Positions 8,028-16,818 of a stretch of DNA of 64,000 nucleotides are shown here, piece by piece (position 1 is the stretch's first letter; each line of letters begins with the position of its first letter). The stretch is from Polaribacter sp. L3A8 (GTDB taxonomy: Bacteria; Bacteroidota; Bacteroidia; Flavobacteriales; Flavobacteriaceae). The DNA is taken from NCBI RefSeq assembly GCF_009796785.1, contig NZ_CP047026.1, positions 3,764,501 through 3,828,500 on the forward strand, given 5' to 3'. Below the pieces are notes generated by a model that saw only the letters and a program-made list of their open reading frames with translations, was not told the origin of the DNA and did no database searches. The position numbers were made by a program, and so were the translations under genes.

Positions 8028-9842
8028 TTGAAAATTCAATTATTACTGATAGTTTTTTGTTTACTATCAAACCATTTTTTTAAATATAAAAAAAAAGAAG
8101 TTGTATCTAATGCAACTTCTTCTTTTGTTATACAAGCAGATACCCTCTCTTCTGATTACCTTAAAGCCAAGGAATATTTTGATAATAAGAAGTATACAAA
8201 TTCTTTAAAGTTAGCTTTAAAAATTGTTGATAACAAAAGTAATTTGTATTCTAAAGATAATATATTAATCAATTATTTAATAGCTAATATATTTTTTTCA
8301 ACAAAAAATAATCATAATGCTATTAAATATTATAAGAAAACAATTAGTTACATTGAAAAATATCCTAGGACTGATAAAAATTATGATAATTTAAAGTCGG
8401 AATATGATTTTAATGAAAATAATATTTTAGCCGAAAGCTTATTGAGTTTAGGTAGTTCTTATTATAGATTAAATAATGTTAATAATTCAGAAACTCATAA
8501 AGATAGTGCCTTGTATTATTATAGGGAAGTGGATAGGATAGGGGTTCTGAATGATAATGTTTATAAAGTAAAGTCTAGGGCTTATACAAATATTTCTGCA
8601 ATTTATATGAACGATAGTATTTATGATAAAGCAAAGTATTTTGCTTATAAAGCTATAGATATTCATAAAAAATTAAACAATAAAGTAAATGAAGCTGCGG
8701 CTTTAGGAAATTTATCAAGTATTTATTTGTCTCAAGGTAATTTGGATGAAGCAAAAAAAATTTATTTTGAAGCTTTAGATTTAATTAGAAATTTAAAAAC
8801 TACGAAAGCTGTAAAAGTTAAAGAAGATTTATACTATAATCTAGCTTATAATTTATACAAGTTAAAAGATTATAAAGCTTATAATTTTCAAGAATTATCC
8901 TACAAAATTAAAGATAGTTTACGTGATAATGAATTTAGAGGTATGATTTCTGAAATTACTGAAAAGTATAATTTTGATGTAAAAAAGAATTTATTACTTA
9001 AAGAAGCCGAAAATCAACAATTAAAAAATCAACGGACTTTTTGGTTATTTGGTATTGGTAGTTTTATTGTAATTGTTACTTTATTATATGGGTTGAATTA
9101 TTATAAACTTCGTCAAAAGAATTTAGGATTACAATTAACGCAAACTCAATTAGTTCAAAATCAGAATTTAGAGAAAATAAAATCTGAGTCTCAGGTTAGA
9201 ATTTTAAATGCAACTATAGATGGTAAAGAATCCGAGCGCAAACAAATAGCAGAAACTTTACACGATAGCGTAAGTGCACTTTTGTCTTCTGCAAACCTTC
9301 ATTTACAGGCTTCTAGAGGTTTGTTTAAGGAAGAAACTCCAGTAGAGATTAATAAAACACAAAAAATTATAATGGAAGCTTCTCAAACTATTAGAGATTT
9401 ATCTCATACATTAGTTTCTTCGGTGTTGTTAAAGTTTGGGTTAAAATACGCCATAAAAGACATGGCAGATAAATATTCTAATTCTCAAATTAAGATTGAT
9501 ACAAGAATAGGTAAAGTTGTTAGATATGAACAAAACTTTGAAATAAAAGTATATAACATCATTCAAGAATTTATTAATAATATTTTAAAGCATAGTAAAG
9601 CAGAAAAAGCTATGATTAAATTAGATGAATCTGGCGGTCTCTTGTATCTAAGAATTTCAGATGATGGAATTGGTTTTGATAAAAACAAGATTATAAATAA
9701 AGATGGTCTTGGTTTAAATCAAATTGATGCAAGAATACAAATGATGGAAGGAGAGTTTCATATAGATTCTAGTAAAAAAAATGGAACTGTTATTAAAGTT
9801 GTTTTACCTATTTTAGAAAAAGAACCAATTAACCTCGTTTAG
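8028..9842 (+). CDS. TPR-containing sensor histidine kinase (HisKA_3/HATPase_c)
   Basis: Membrane sensor kinase of 604 aa. It has an N-terminal signal segment, a predicted extracytoplasmic TPR region (about 40-320) and one transmembrane helix at about 338-360. A coiled linker leads to a HisKA_3 dimerisation domain with phosphoacceptor His in ERKQIAETLHDSVSALL (about residue 411). The ATPase domain is at about 500-600, with NNILKHSKAEKA, DDGIGFD and GLGLNQI motifs. The start is TTG at 8028, 14 bp after the lipoprotein stop. No ATG gives a better signal sequence. It likely phosphorylates the NarL-type regulator at 6514. Its stop overlaps the convergent phosphodiesterase gene by 14 bp. Confidence 0.87.
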   Translation: MKIQLLLIVFCLLSNHFFKYKKKEVVSNATSSFVIQADTLSSDYLKAKEYFDNKKYTNSLKLALKIVDNKSNLYSKDNILINYLIANIFFSTKNNHNAIKYYKKTISYIEKYPRTDKNYDNLKSEYDFNENNILAESLLSLGSSYYRLNNVNNSETHKDSALYYYREVDRIGVLNDNVYKVKSRAYTNISAIYMNDSIYDKAKYFAYKAIDIHKKLNNKVNEAAALGNLSSIYLSQGNLDEAKKIYFEALDLIRNLKTTKAVKVKEDLYYNLAYNLYKLKDYKAYNFQELSYKIKDSLRDNEFRGMISEITEKYNFDVKKNLLLKEAENQQLKNQRTFWLFGIGSFIVIVTLLYGLNYYKLRQKNLGLQLTQTQLVQNQNLEKIKSESQVRILNATIDGKESERKQIAETLHDSVSALLSSANLHLQASRGLFKEETPVEINKTQKIIMEASQTIRDLSHTLVSSVLLKFGLKYAIKDMADKYSNSQIKIDTRIGKVVRYEQNFEIKVYNIIQEFINNILKHSKAEKAMIKLDESGGLLYLRISDDGIGFDKNKIINKDGLGLNQIDARIQMMEGEFHIDSSKKNGTVIKVVLPILEKEPINLV

Positions 9843-10326
9843 CAAGTTCTATAATTTCCATATTTTTTATCTCACCATTGTCTAACTCAAAACGCAACAT
9901 GGTTCTTACTTTATGAAAACCATGGTTTCCTGCTGCACCAGGGTTTAAGTGTAGTAAGTTTAGTTTTTTATCAAACTGTACTTTTAAAATATGAGAATGC
10001 CCCGAAATAAATATTTTAGGAGGGTTTACTTTTATTTCTTCACGAATTCTTAAGTCGTATCTATTAGGGTAACCACCAATATGTGTCATCCAAACAGCTA
10101 CTTTCTCAACCTCAAATTTAGCGTCTAAAGAAAACTCAGATCTTGCATCCGCACCATCAATGTTGCCAAAAACAGCACGTAAAGGTTTTAGTTTCTTTAT
10201 AGTATCTGTTACGTCTAAATTACCAATATCTCCAGCGTGCCAAACTTCGTCTGCTTGTTTAACAAACTTTAAAATTTGAGTATCTATAAAACTATGAGTG
10301 TCAGATAATAATAGTATTTTTTTCAT
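9829..10326 (-). CDS. YfcE/MJ0936-type metallophosphodiesterase
   Basis: Calcineurin-like phosphodiesterase of 165 aa. Metal-binding motifs appear in order: LSDTHS near the N-terminus, HAGDIG, GNIDG, and GHSH near the C-terminus. The start chosen is the ATG at 10326 because the protein then opens with MKKILLLSDTHS, the family's usual beginning. The open frame upstream adds an atypical 18-residue leader. The gene ends inside the 3' end of the convergent kinase gene. Physiological substrate is unknown. Confidence 0.85.
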   Translation of the reverse strand: MKKILLLSDTHSFIDTQILKFVKQADEVWHAGDIGNLDVTDTIKKLKPLRAVFGNIDGADARSEFSLDAKFEVEKVAVWMTHIGGYPNRYDLRIREEIKVNPPKIFISGHSHILKVQFDKKLNLLHLNPGAAGNHGFHKVRTMLRFELDNGEIKNMEIIELAKRG

Positions 10327-10426
10327 GGAAACAAATAGTAAGAAAAGTTTAACGTCTCTATTAGCTTCAAATGTAATCATAACAAAATAAATTCCGTAAT
10401 TTTGATGGCTACAAAAACATATTTTC

Positions 10427-11152
10427 TTGAGGTATTTTATAGAACTTTCTTATAACGGAAAAAATTATCATGGTTGGCAAATTCAGCCAGATGTTATTTC
10501 TGTACAAGAAAAATTGAATAAAGCTGTGAGCACTATTTTTCAAGAAAAAATAGAGGTAGTTGGTGCAGGAAGAACAGATACAGGAGTTCATGCGTCCCAA
10601 ATGTTCGCACATTTTGATTTAGAAAAAGAATTAAAAGGAGATATTCCTCATAAATTGAATTCGCTTTTGCCTTTAGATATCGTTGTGTACAATGTATTTG
10701 CAGTTGATGATGAAAAACACGCTCGTTTTGGAGCACTTAGCAGAAGTTATGAATATAAAATATGGTTAGGTAGAAATCCTTTTCTGTTAGATTTTTCTTG
10801 GCAAATTCATTCTCAGGGTTTAAATATAGATTTGATGAATGAAGCTGCAAAACTATTATTAGAATATACAGATTTTCAAACCTTTTCTAAGGTAAAGACA
10901 GATGTTTACACGTATAATTGTGATGTTACAGAAGCTGTTTGGAAACAAAACGGAAAGGAATTGGTTTTTTATATTACTGCAAACCGTTTTTTAAGAAATA
11001 TGGTGAGAGCAATTGTGGGGACTTTAGTTGATGTTGGTTTAGGTAAAATAACAAAAGACGATTTTAGAAAAATTATAGAGAGTAAAAATAGAGGGAATGC
11101 AGGTCTTTCCGTTCCTGCAAAGGGGTTGTTTTTAACACAAATAAAATATTAA
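10427..11152 (+). CDS. truA: tRNA pseudouridine synthase A
   Basis: Forms pseudouridine at positions 38-40 of tRNA anticodon stems. The catalytic Asp lies in GAGRTDTGVHA (about residues 45-55). The N-terminal YNGKNYHGWQ and C-terminal RNMVRAIVGTL motifs are conserved. The 241-aa length is normal. The start appears to be TTG at 10427, since no ATG precedes the conserved N-terminus. The ABC exporter gene begins 4 bp after the stop, again with TTG, so the two are probably co-transcribed. Confidence 0.93.
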   Translation: MRYFIELSYNGKNYHGWQIQPDVISVQEKLNKAVSTIFQEKIEVVGAGRTDTGVHASQMFAHFDLEKELKGDIPHKLNSLLPLDIVVYNVFAVDDEKHARFGALSRSYEYKIWLGRNPFLLDFSWQIHSQGLNIDLMNEAAKLLLEYTDFQTFSKVKTDVYTYNCDVTEAVWKQNGKELVFYITANRFLRNMVRAIVGTLVDVGLGKITKDDFRKIIESKNRGNAGLSVPAKGLFLTQIKY

Positions 11153-11155
11153 ATT

Positions 11156-12922
11156 TTGGCAAATAAAACAGGTAAAACTTTCGATTTACAAATTTTTTTA
11201 AGATTAATGTCTTATGCAAAACGCTATAAATTAAACTTTTTTATTGCGGTTTCTTCCACTATTATTCTAGCTCTTGTAGCTTTACTGAATCCTTATTTAA
11301 TAAAAGAAACTGTAGATAAATACATTACAGAAAAAGATACACAAGGTCTTATTAACAATGTTCTTTTAATGTTTGTTGTGGTACTTATTGAAGCATTACT
11401 ACGATTTACATTTATCTATTTTGCCAATTGGGTTGGCCAGCATATTATTAGAGATATTAGAGCAAAAACTTTTAGACATATTTTACAGTTTAAAATGTCT
11501 TATTTTGATACAAATTCTGTAGGTAAATTAGTCACAAGAGTTGTTTCTGACATAGAAACTATTGCTGCTTTTTTTAGTAGTGGAGTTTTTACCATTGTAA
11601 GCGATATTTTACAAATGTTTGCTGTTGCTGTTTTAATGTTTTATCTTAATTGGAAACTGGCTTTAATTGCGTTAGCGGTTTTACCAATTTTAATTTATGC
11701 GACTAATGTTTTTCAGAAAGCAATAAAAGCAACCTTTCAGGAAGTAAGAAATCAAGTTGCAAATTTAAATGGTTTTGTTCAAGAGAGAGTTGCAGGAATG
11801 AAGATTGTACAACTCTTTAATAGAGAGAAAGTAGAGTATAAAAATTTTATGGATATCAATAATAAGCACAAAGATGCTTATGTAAAAACCATTTGGTATT
11901 TTTCAATTTTCTTTCCTATTGCAGAAATTTTATCATCAATAGGTATTGGTTTAATCGTTTGGTTTGGAAGTAAACAAATTATTGGGGGGGCAGTTCCTGG
12001 TCCTGGAACGGTAATGGCTTTTGTACAAATGGCACAAATGTTATTTAGACCTTTACGACAAATTGCTGATAAATTTAACCAATTACAAATGGGTATTGTG
12101 TCTGGAGAGCGAGTTTTTAAAGTGATTGATACACAAAGTAGTATTGTTAAAAACGGAACCGTTATAGCAAAACAATTAAAAGGCGATATCTGTTTTAAAG
12201 ATGTTAGATTTAGTTATATAAAACAGGAAGAAGTTTTAAAAGGAATTTCATTAGATGTAAAAAGCGGACAAACGGTTGCCATTGTTGGCGCAACAGGAGC
12301 AGGGAAATCTACAATTATTAACTTAATAAACCGGTTTTACGAAATAGACAGTGGTACTATTTGTGTTGATGATGTTTCTATTGATGAATATGATCTAGAA
12401 AGTTTAAGAAATCAGGTTGCTGTGGTTTTACAGGATGTTTTCTTATTTTCAGATTCAATTTTAAATAACATTACGTTAAAGAATAATAAAATTTCTTTTA
12501 AAGAAGTAGAAGAAGCTGCAAAGCAAATAGGAATTCACGACTTTATAATGACACTTCCTGGAGGTTATCAATATAATGTAAAAGAACGTGGTGCCATGTT
12601 ATCTTCTGGCCAACGACAATTAATTGCTTTTTTAAGAGCTTATGTTAGTAAACCAAGTATTTTAATTTTAGATGAGGCTACCTCTTCTGTAGATTCTCAT
12701 GCAGAACAAATGATTCAATATGCAACAGAAACGATAACAAAAGGAAGAACTTCTATTGTAATTGCGCATCGTTTAGCAACCATAAAACAAGCGGATAAGA
12801 TTATTGTAATGGATAAGGGGCTTATTGTAGAAGAAGGAACTCATAACGAATTGTTAGATAGGGAAGAAGGGTATTATAAAAATTTGTACGATAAACAATT
12901 TAGTCTAGAAAAAGCATCTTAA
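11156..12922 (+). CDS. ABC exporter, MsbA/multidrug type (fused TMD-NBD)
   Basis: Half-size ABC exporter of 588 aa that would act as a homodimer in the inner membrane. Six transmembrane helices lie within residues 20-320. The nucleotide-binding domain has Walker A GATGAGKST, signature LSSGQRQL, Walker B LILDEATSSVD and the H-loop His in IAHRLAT. The start is TTG at 11156, 4 bp after truA. Substrate is not determinable; lipid or drug export are family possibilities. Confidence 0.9.
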   Translation: MANKTGKTFDLQIFLRLMSYAKRYKLNFFIAVSSTIILALVALLNPYLIKETVDKYITEKDTQGLINNVLLMFVVVLIEALLRFTFIYFANWVGQHIIRDIRAKTFRHILQFKMSYFDTNSVGKLVTRVVSDIETIAAFFSSGVFTIVSDILQMFAVAVLMFYLNWKLALIALAVLPILIYATNVFQKAIKATFQEVRNQVANLNGFVQERVAGMKIVQLFNREKVEYKNFMDINNKHKDAYVKTIWYFSIFFPIAEILSSIGIGLIVWFGSKQIIGGAVPGPGTVMAFVQMAQMLFRPLRQIADKFNQLQMGIVSGERVFKVIDTQSSIVKNGTVIAKQLKGDICFKDVRFSYIKQEEVLKGISLDVKSGQTVAIVGATGAGKSTIINLINRFYEIDSGTICVDDVSIDEYDLESLRNQVAVVLQDVFLFSDSILNNITLKNNKISFKEVEEAAKQIGIHDFIMTLPGGYQYNVKERGAMLSSGQRQLIAFLRAYVSKPSILILDEATSSVDSHAEQMIQYATETITKGRTSIVIAHRLATIKQADKIIVMDKGLIVEEGTHNELLDREEGYYKNLYDKQFSLEKAS

Positions 12923-12939
12923 AGTTAGTTTTTTTGATA

Positions 12940-12947
12940 TACATTTG
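12940..12947 (+). promoter_or_regulatory. Putative -7 box for the alanine-rich lipoprotein gene
   Basis: TACATTTG matches TAnnTTTG, 26 bp before the chosen ATG and 18 bp after the exporter stop. Confidence 0.4.
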
Positions 12948-12972
12948 TAGTTCAAACAAACAAATCAAAAAA

Positions 12973-13572
12973 ATGAAAAAAATCGTATTATCTGTATTAG
13001 TTGCAGGTTCTTTATTAGCAACGTCTTGTAAAGAGGCAAAAAAAGGAGCATTAGATTTAAAAGATGCAACAGTAGAAACAGCTGGTAAAGCTGCAGACGC
13101 TACAACAGAAGCTGCTGGTACAGTAGCAAATGAGGCAAAAGAAGCAGCAGGTGCTGTAGTAGAAGGAGCAACTGACGCTGCAAATACTGTTGTAGATGGA
13201 GCAAAAGAAGCTGCTACTACAGTTGCAGATGGAGCAACTGATGCTGCAAATGCTGTTGTAGAAGGTGCTGAAAGTGCTGTAGAAGGAGTTAAAGAAACTG
13301 TTTCTGGAGCAAAAAATTCTGCATTAGCAGGAGTTACTATTCCTAGTTTTTCTAACGAAGCTGTAACAGAAAACTTAACTCAATATGCTGCTTATGCAAA
13401 AAATTATATTGCTGCTAATGGTAATTTAGCAAAAATAACTGCATTAGCGCCTAAAGGAGCTGCTTTATTAGCAAAAGGAAAAGAGTTAGCATCTAAATTA
13501 GATGTTACAGAAATGGCAAAATACAAAAGTGTATTATCTGCAATCCAATCTAAAATGGCTGCTTCTAAATAA
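12973..13572 (+). CDS. Alanine-rich lipoprotein with 11-residue repeats
   Basis: Lipoprotein of 199 aa with a signal peptide and lipobox LLATSC (Cys19). Residues about 25-115 are a low-complexity Ala/Glu/Val helix made of 11-residue units such as GATDAANTVVD, GAKEAATTVAD and GATDAANAVVE, encoded by 33-bp near repeats. This periodicity is known from LEA and apolipoprotein-like amphipathic helices. A compact C-terminal helical region follows. The ATG at 12973 was preferred over an upstream in-frame start because it gives a proper signal peptide. Stress protection or an envelope spacer is plausible but only inferred. Confidence 0.75.
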   Translation: MKKIVLSVLVAGSLLATSCKEAKKGALDLKDATVETAGKAADATTEAAGTVANEAKEAAGAVVEGATDAANTVVDGAKEAATTVADGATDAANAVVEGAESAVEGVKETVSGAKNSALAGVTIPSFSNEAVTENLTQYAAYAKNYIAANGNLAKITALAPKGAALLAKGKELASKLDVTEMAKYKSVLSAIQSKMAASK

Positions 13573-13593
13573 GTAAAGTTATTTTTAAAATTT

Positions 13594-13625
13594 AAAAAGG
13601 TTCTCTATTTAGAGAACCTTTTTTT
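13594..13625. terminator. Bidirectional intrinsic terminator
   Basis: Stem AAAAAGGTTCTCT / AGAGAACCTTTTT with a 4-nt loop, between the convergent lipoprotein and cdaA genes. T tracts exist on both strands. Confidence 0.85.
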
Positions 13626-13650
13626 GTAAAATAGTAAAGTGTAAAAGTAT

Positions 13651-14427
13651 TTATGTAAAATCTTTTCTAAGCTTTTCGTTTAGATCATTATGGTCAGAAT
13701 AGAGCTCAAAACCTCCATCTTTTATATAAGATATTTCTCCTGTTTCTTCTGAAACTAATAAACAAACAGCATCTGTTTTTTCAGAAACACCTATTGCAGC
13801 TCTGTGTCTTAAGCCAAATCTTGCAGGTATTTTTGTACTGTCTGAAACGGGTAAAACTACACGTGTTGCAACAATATAATTATCTCTAATAATTAACGCT
13901 CCATCATGTAAAGGACTGTTTTTATAGAAAACACTTTCTAAAATAGCTACATTAACTAAAGCATTCATTGTATCGCCAGTGTTTATTAAAAAGTCTAAAG
14001 CATTTGTACGTTCAATAACAATTAAGGCTCCTGTTTTTGTTTTAGACATTTTTTTACAAGCGTCTAAAATTGTTTCTGTATCAATTTCTGAACTAATTTC
14101 TGTTTGTAAAAACTTTAGTTGTTTTAAAAAACTTCGTTTATTGGTAAAGTTTGTAGTACCGATCATCAGTAAGAATTTACGTATTTCTTGTTGAAATACA
14201 ATAATTAAGGCAATAACTCCACCAGAAAGTAAGTAGCCTAAAATACCACTTAGCATTTCCATTTTTAAGGCTTGGGTAATTTTCCAGATTAAGAAAATAA
14301 ATGCAATACCAATAACTATATTAATAGCAACTGTACCTTTTAATAGTTTGTAAATGTAGTAGAGTAGTGTTGCAACTAATAAAATGTCTAACACATCTAA
14401 TAAAGAAAATTCAATAAAGTCGAACAT
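13651..14427 (-). CDS. cdaA: Diadenylate cyclase CdaA
   Basis: Membrane diadenylate cyclase that makes cyclic di-AMP from two ATP. Three N-terminal hydrophobic helices (about 8-28, 33-50, 58-78) precede the DisA_N catalytic domain, which has HDGALIIR and the GLRHRAAIG motif. The 258-aa length fits the CdaA/YbbP family. In many Bacteroidetes it neighbours folP, but here an orphan exbD precedes it. Cyclic di-AMP typically controls osmolyte and cell wall homeostasis. Confidence 0.93.
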   Translation of the reverse strand: MFDFIEFSLLDVLDILLVATLLYYIYKLLKGTVAINIVIGIAFIFLIWKITQALKMEMLSGILGYLLSGGVIALIIVFQQEIRKFLLMIGTTNFTNKRSFLKQLKFLQTEISSEIDTETILDACKKMSKTKTGALIVIERTNALDFLINTGDTMNALVNVAILESVFYKNSPLHDGALIIRDNYIVATRVVLPVSDSTKIPARFGLRHRAAIGVSEKTDAVCLLVSEETGEISYIKDGGFELYSDHNDLNEKLRKDFT

Positions 14428-14479
14428 GAAAACGGACTGATTTTAGGCTAAAGTACTAATAAATTTACTGATTATAGTA

Positions 14480-15085
14480 TCAGTTATTAATTTCTGTCTC
14501 GGATAATAAAAGCGGATATTTTTCTCGAATTAATTTTATTTTTTCTTGAATGTTTTTATCACTGTTGTTAGAGGTATTGAAGTCTTCTAATAGGCTCTCA
14601 TAATTTCGGTTGTGTAACTTAACTGCTAATTTATTTCGTAAATGTGTGTATGCAGAATTTAAAATGTTTAACGAAGAAATATAGGTTTCATAATTTATTA
14701 ACCGGTCTGTTTTTATAGATATAATTGCTTTGGATGGATGATCTGATGATGATTTATCTCTTTTTCCTGTACACCAATCACAGTTGTTTTTGTTGATGTC
14801 TAAACCGCCACCATTATCTATAAAGTTAATCGCAATTTGTTTTAACTCTTTTAATTGAATTATTTTTCCGTCTACAAATAATTGATTGTTTTTGTTGATG
14901 TTTACTTCTAAGATATTCCTTTCATTGATATCTAAATCTGTTGGGTTTTTTTGCTTTTCCGGAATTTTCCTTGCTATTCCTGAATCAACGGTCATTGTTG
15001 TGGTTACTAAGTAGAAGATTAATAATAAAAACGCAATGTCTGCCATAGAGCCTGCGTTAATTTCTGGAGATTCTTTTCTACTCAT
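14480..15085 (-). CDS. ExbD/TolR-family biopolymer transport protein (orphan)
   Basis: ExbD-like component of a proton-driven energiser of the ExbBD/TolQR class. One transmembrane helix at about residues 14-32 follows the typical NAGSMADIAF motif; the rest would be periplasmic. At 201 aa it is longer than classic ExbD (about 140), with a CDWC pair near residue 123 and a charged C-terminal tail. No exbB or second exbD is adjacent, unlike the usual flavobacterial exbB-exbD-exbD arrangement. It is 52 bp upstream of cdaA on the same strand. Its motor partner must be encoded elsewhere. Confidence 0.8.
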   Translation of the reverse strand: MSRKESPEINAGSMADIAFLLLIFYLVTTTMTVDSGIARKIPEKQKNPTDLDINERNILEVNINKNNQLFVDGKIIQLKELKQIAINFIDNGGGLDINKNNCDWCTGKRDKSSSDHPSKAIISIKTDRLINYETYISSLNILNSAYTHLRNKLAVKLHNRNYESLLEDFNTSNNSDKNIQEKIKLIREKYPLLLSETEINN

Positions 15086-15703
15086 AATTTCTAGTTATTA
15101 AAAGTTAATAAATGGGTTGTCTATCCGAATTATTTCGAATTGATTTATTAAAGTTTGATTAGGTAGATTTTTGATGTTAACATTTATTTAACAAAAAGAA
15201 TGCCAGGTATCTTTATGTTAGCTAGTTGAAGTAAATAGATTTAAGAGGTGTCTTTAATTTTTCATTTTATTTATTAAATTTTTGTTAGTAAGGCAGAAAA
15301 GGCATGCTATGATTTTCCTTCTTGTATTTTTGTTTTAGTAATAATAAATTAATGTTAACAGGTTTTAAACTGTTGCACTTCACATTAAATGACTACTAAT
15401 AATTGTGTATAAATAGTTCTTAGTATTATATAATTCCTCCCTTTTGTATTTTTTCTATTATTGTTTCAGATAGCGTTTCAAGTGTATTGTAACTAGCGTA
15501 ATTAATAACCTTTTACAGGATTTTTTAGTTCTTTTTTTTTAGATTGATGAAAAAAGGATAAGTGTATTTGCTCATGTTTTATATAGATTTTACTGCTGAA
15601 GTTTAAATTGTTATTAAAACAAAATAGATTCGTTAAAGGTCAAAATATCATCTAAATGATATATTTCTCCCTGATAGAATTTTACTGTTTGGTTATTCTA
15701 TTG
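15086..15703. other. Gene-free stretch upstream of exbD
   Basis: No open frame resembling a protein was seen on either strand. A short inverted repeat ATATCAT/ATGATAT is at about 15646-15663. The sequence is very AT-rich and may include the exbD promoter. Confidence 0.5.
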
Positions 15704-15812
15704 AGCTCGATTAAAGTGATTATTTGAACCTTTTTTTACTCTTTTTCGGAATATAAAAAAGGAGTGCCTTTCGACTACACCCAAGATAAACTACAAGCGG
15801 GATTAGCTTCCA
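15704..15812 (+). repeat. Dispersed structured element, copy 2 (expanded)
   Basis: Starts AGCTCGATT and ends GCGGGATTAGCTTCC, matching the start and end of the element at 3672-3832. The closing stem can form CTCG/CGGG, and the internal hairpin pairs CCTTTTTT with AAAAAAGG. An extra block of about 28 bp lies between GTG and AGC. The fabD -7 box begins 12 bp after it. Confidence 0.45.
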
Positions 15813-15823
15813 ATAAAAATGAT

Positions 15824-15831
15824 TATTTTTG
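15824..15831 (+). promoter_or_regulatory. Putative -7 box for fabD
   Basis: TATTTTTG matches TAnnTTTG, 43 bp before the fabD ATG. The -33 element is not evident. Confidence 0.4.
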
Positions 15832-15873
15832 TCACTAATTAAAAGAATAAATAGTTACAAAAACACATATTTT

Positions 15874-16761
15874 ATGAAAGCATATATTTTTCCGGGTCAA
15901 GGAGCGCAATTTACAGGAATGGGATTGGATTTATACGAAAAGTCTGCATTAGCGCAAGAATACTTTGAAAAAGCAAACAAAATTTTAGGATTCTCGATTA
16001 CAGATATTATGTTTGAAGGAACTGCTGAGCAATTAAAAGAAACGAAAGTTACGCAGCCAGCAATCTTTTTACACTCTGTAATTTTAGCGAAAGTTTTAGG
16101 AGATTCTTTTCAACCAGAAATGGTTGCAGGACACTCTTTAGGAGAATTATCTGCTTTGGTTGCAAACGGAGTTTTAACTTTTGATGATGGTTTAAAGTTG
16201 GTTTCTAAACGTGCTTTAGCAATGCAAAAAGCATGTGAAGCAGCTTCTTCTACAATGGCTGCTGTTTTAGGATTGGCAGATAATATTGTGGAAGAAACGT
16301 GTGCAGAAATTGATGGAGTAGTGGTTGCTGCAAATTACAATTGTCCTGGACAATTAGTTATTTCTGGGGAAATTGCTGCAGTTGAAAAAGCGTGTGAAGT
16401 ATTAACAGAAAAAGGAGCAAGGAGAGCCTTGTTATTACCTGTTGGTGGAGCATTTCACTCACCAATGATGGAGCCTGCAAGAGCTGAATTGGCTGCTGCA
16501 ATTGAGGCAACTGATTTTAGCACGCCTACATGTGCTATTTATCAGAATGTGGTAGCAAAAGCAGTTACAAGTCCAGATGAGATTAAAGAAAATTTAATTG
16601 CTCAATTAACTGCGCCAGTAAAATGGACGCAATGTGTACAAGCAATGATTGCAGATGGAGGAACTGAATTTATTGAAGTTGGACCTGGTAAAGTTTTACA
16701 AGGTTTAATGCGTAAAATAGATAGATCTGTTGCTGCTAGTGGAGCAAATTTACCAGAATAA
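15874..16761 (+). CDS. fabD: Malonyl-CoA:ACP transacylase
   Basis: Transfers malonyl from CoA to acyl carrier protein, supplying fatty acid elongation. FPGQGAQ stands at the N-terminus. The nucleophile Ser is in GHSLGE, and the catalytic His is in GGAFHSPMM. The start chosen is the ATG at 15874 because the protein then begins MKAYIFPGQGAQ as in the family; the 15 upstream codons look non-coding. The 295-aa length is normal. Flanking genes are unrelated, and a strong terminator follows. Confidence 0.95.
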   Translation: MKAYIFPGQGAQFTGMGLDLYEKSALAQEYFEKANKILGFSITDIMFEGTAEQLKETKVTQPAIFLHSVILAKVLGDSFQPEMVAGHSLGELSALVANGVLTFDDGLKLVSKRALAMQKACEAASSTMAAVLGLADNIVEETCAEIDGVVVAANYNCPGQLVISGEIAAVEKACEVLTEKGARRALLLPVGGAFHSPMMEPARAELAAAIEATDFSTPTCAIYQNVVAKAVTSPDEIKENLIAQLTAPVKWTQCVQAMIADGGTEFIEVGPGKVLQGLMRKIDRSVAASGANLPE

Positions 16762-16785
16762 ATTTCAAAGAATTATTTATAATTT

Positions 16786-16818
16786 AAAAAACGAACTCGT
16801 AAGAGTTCGTTTTTTTTA
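16786..16818 (+). terminator. Intrinsic terminator after fabD
   Basis: Stem AACGAACTC / GAGTTCGTT with A and T tracts on either side. Confidence 0.85.
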
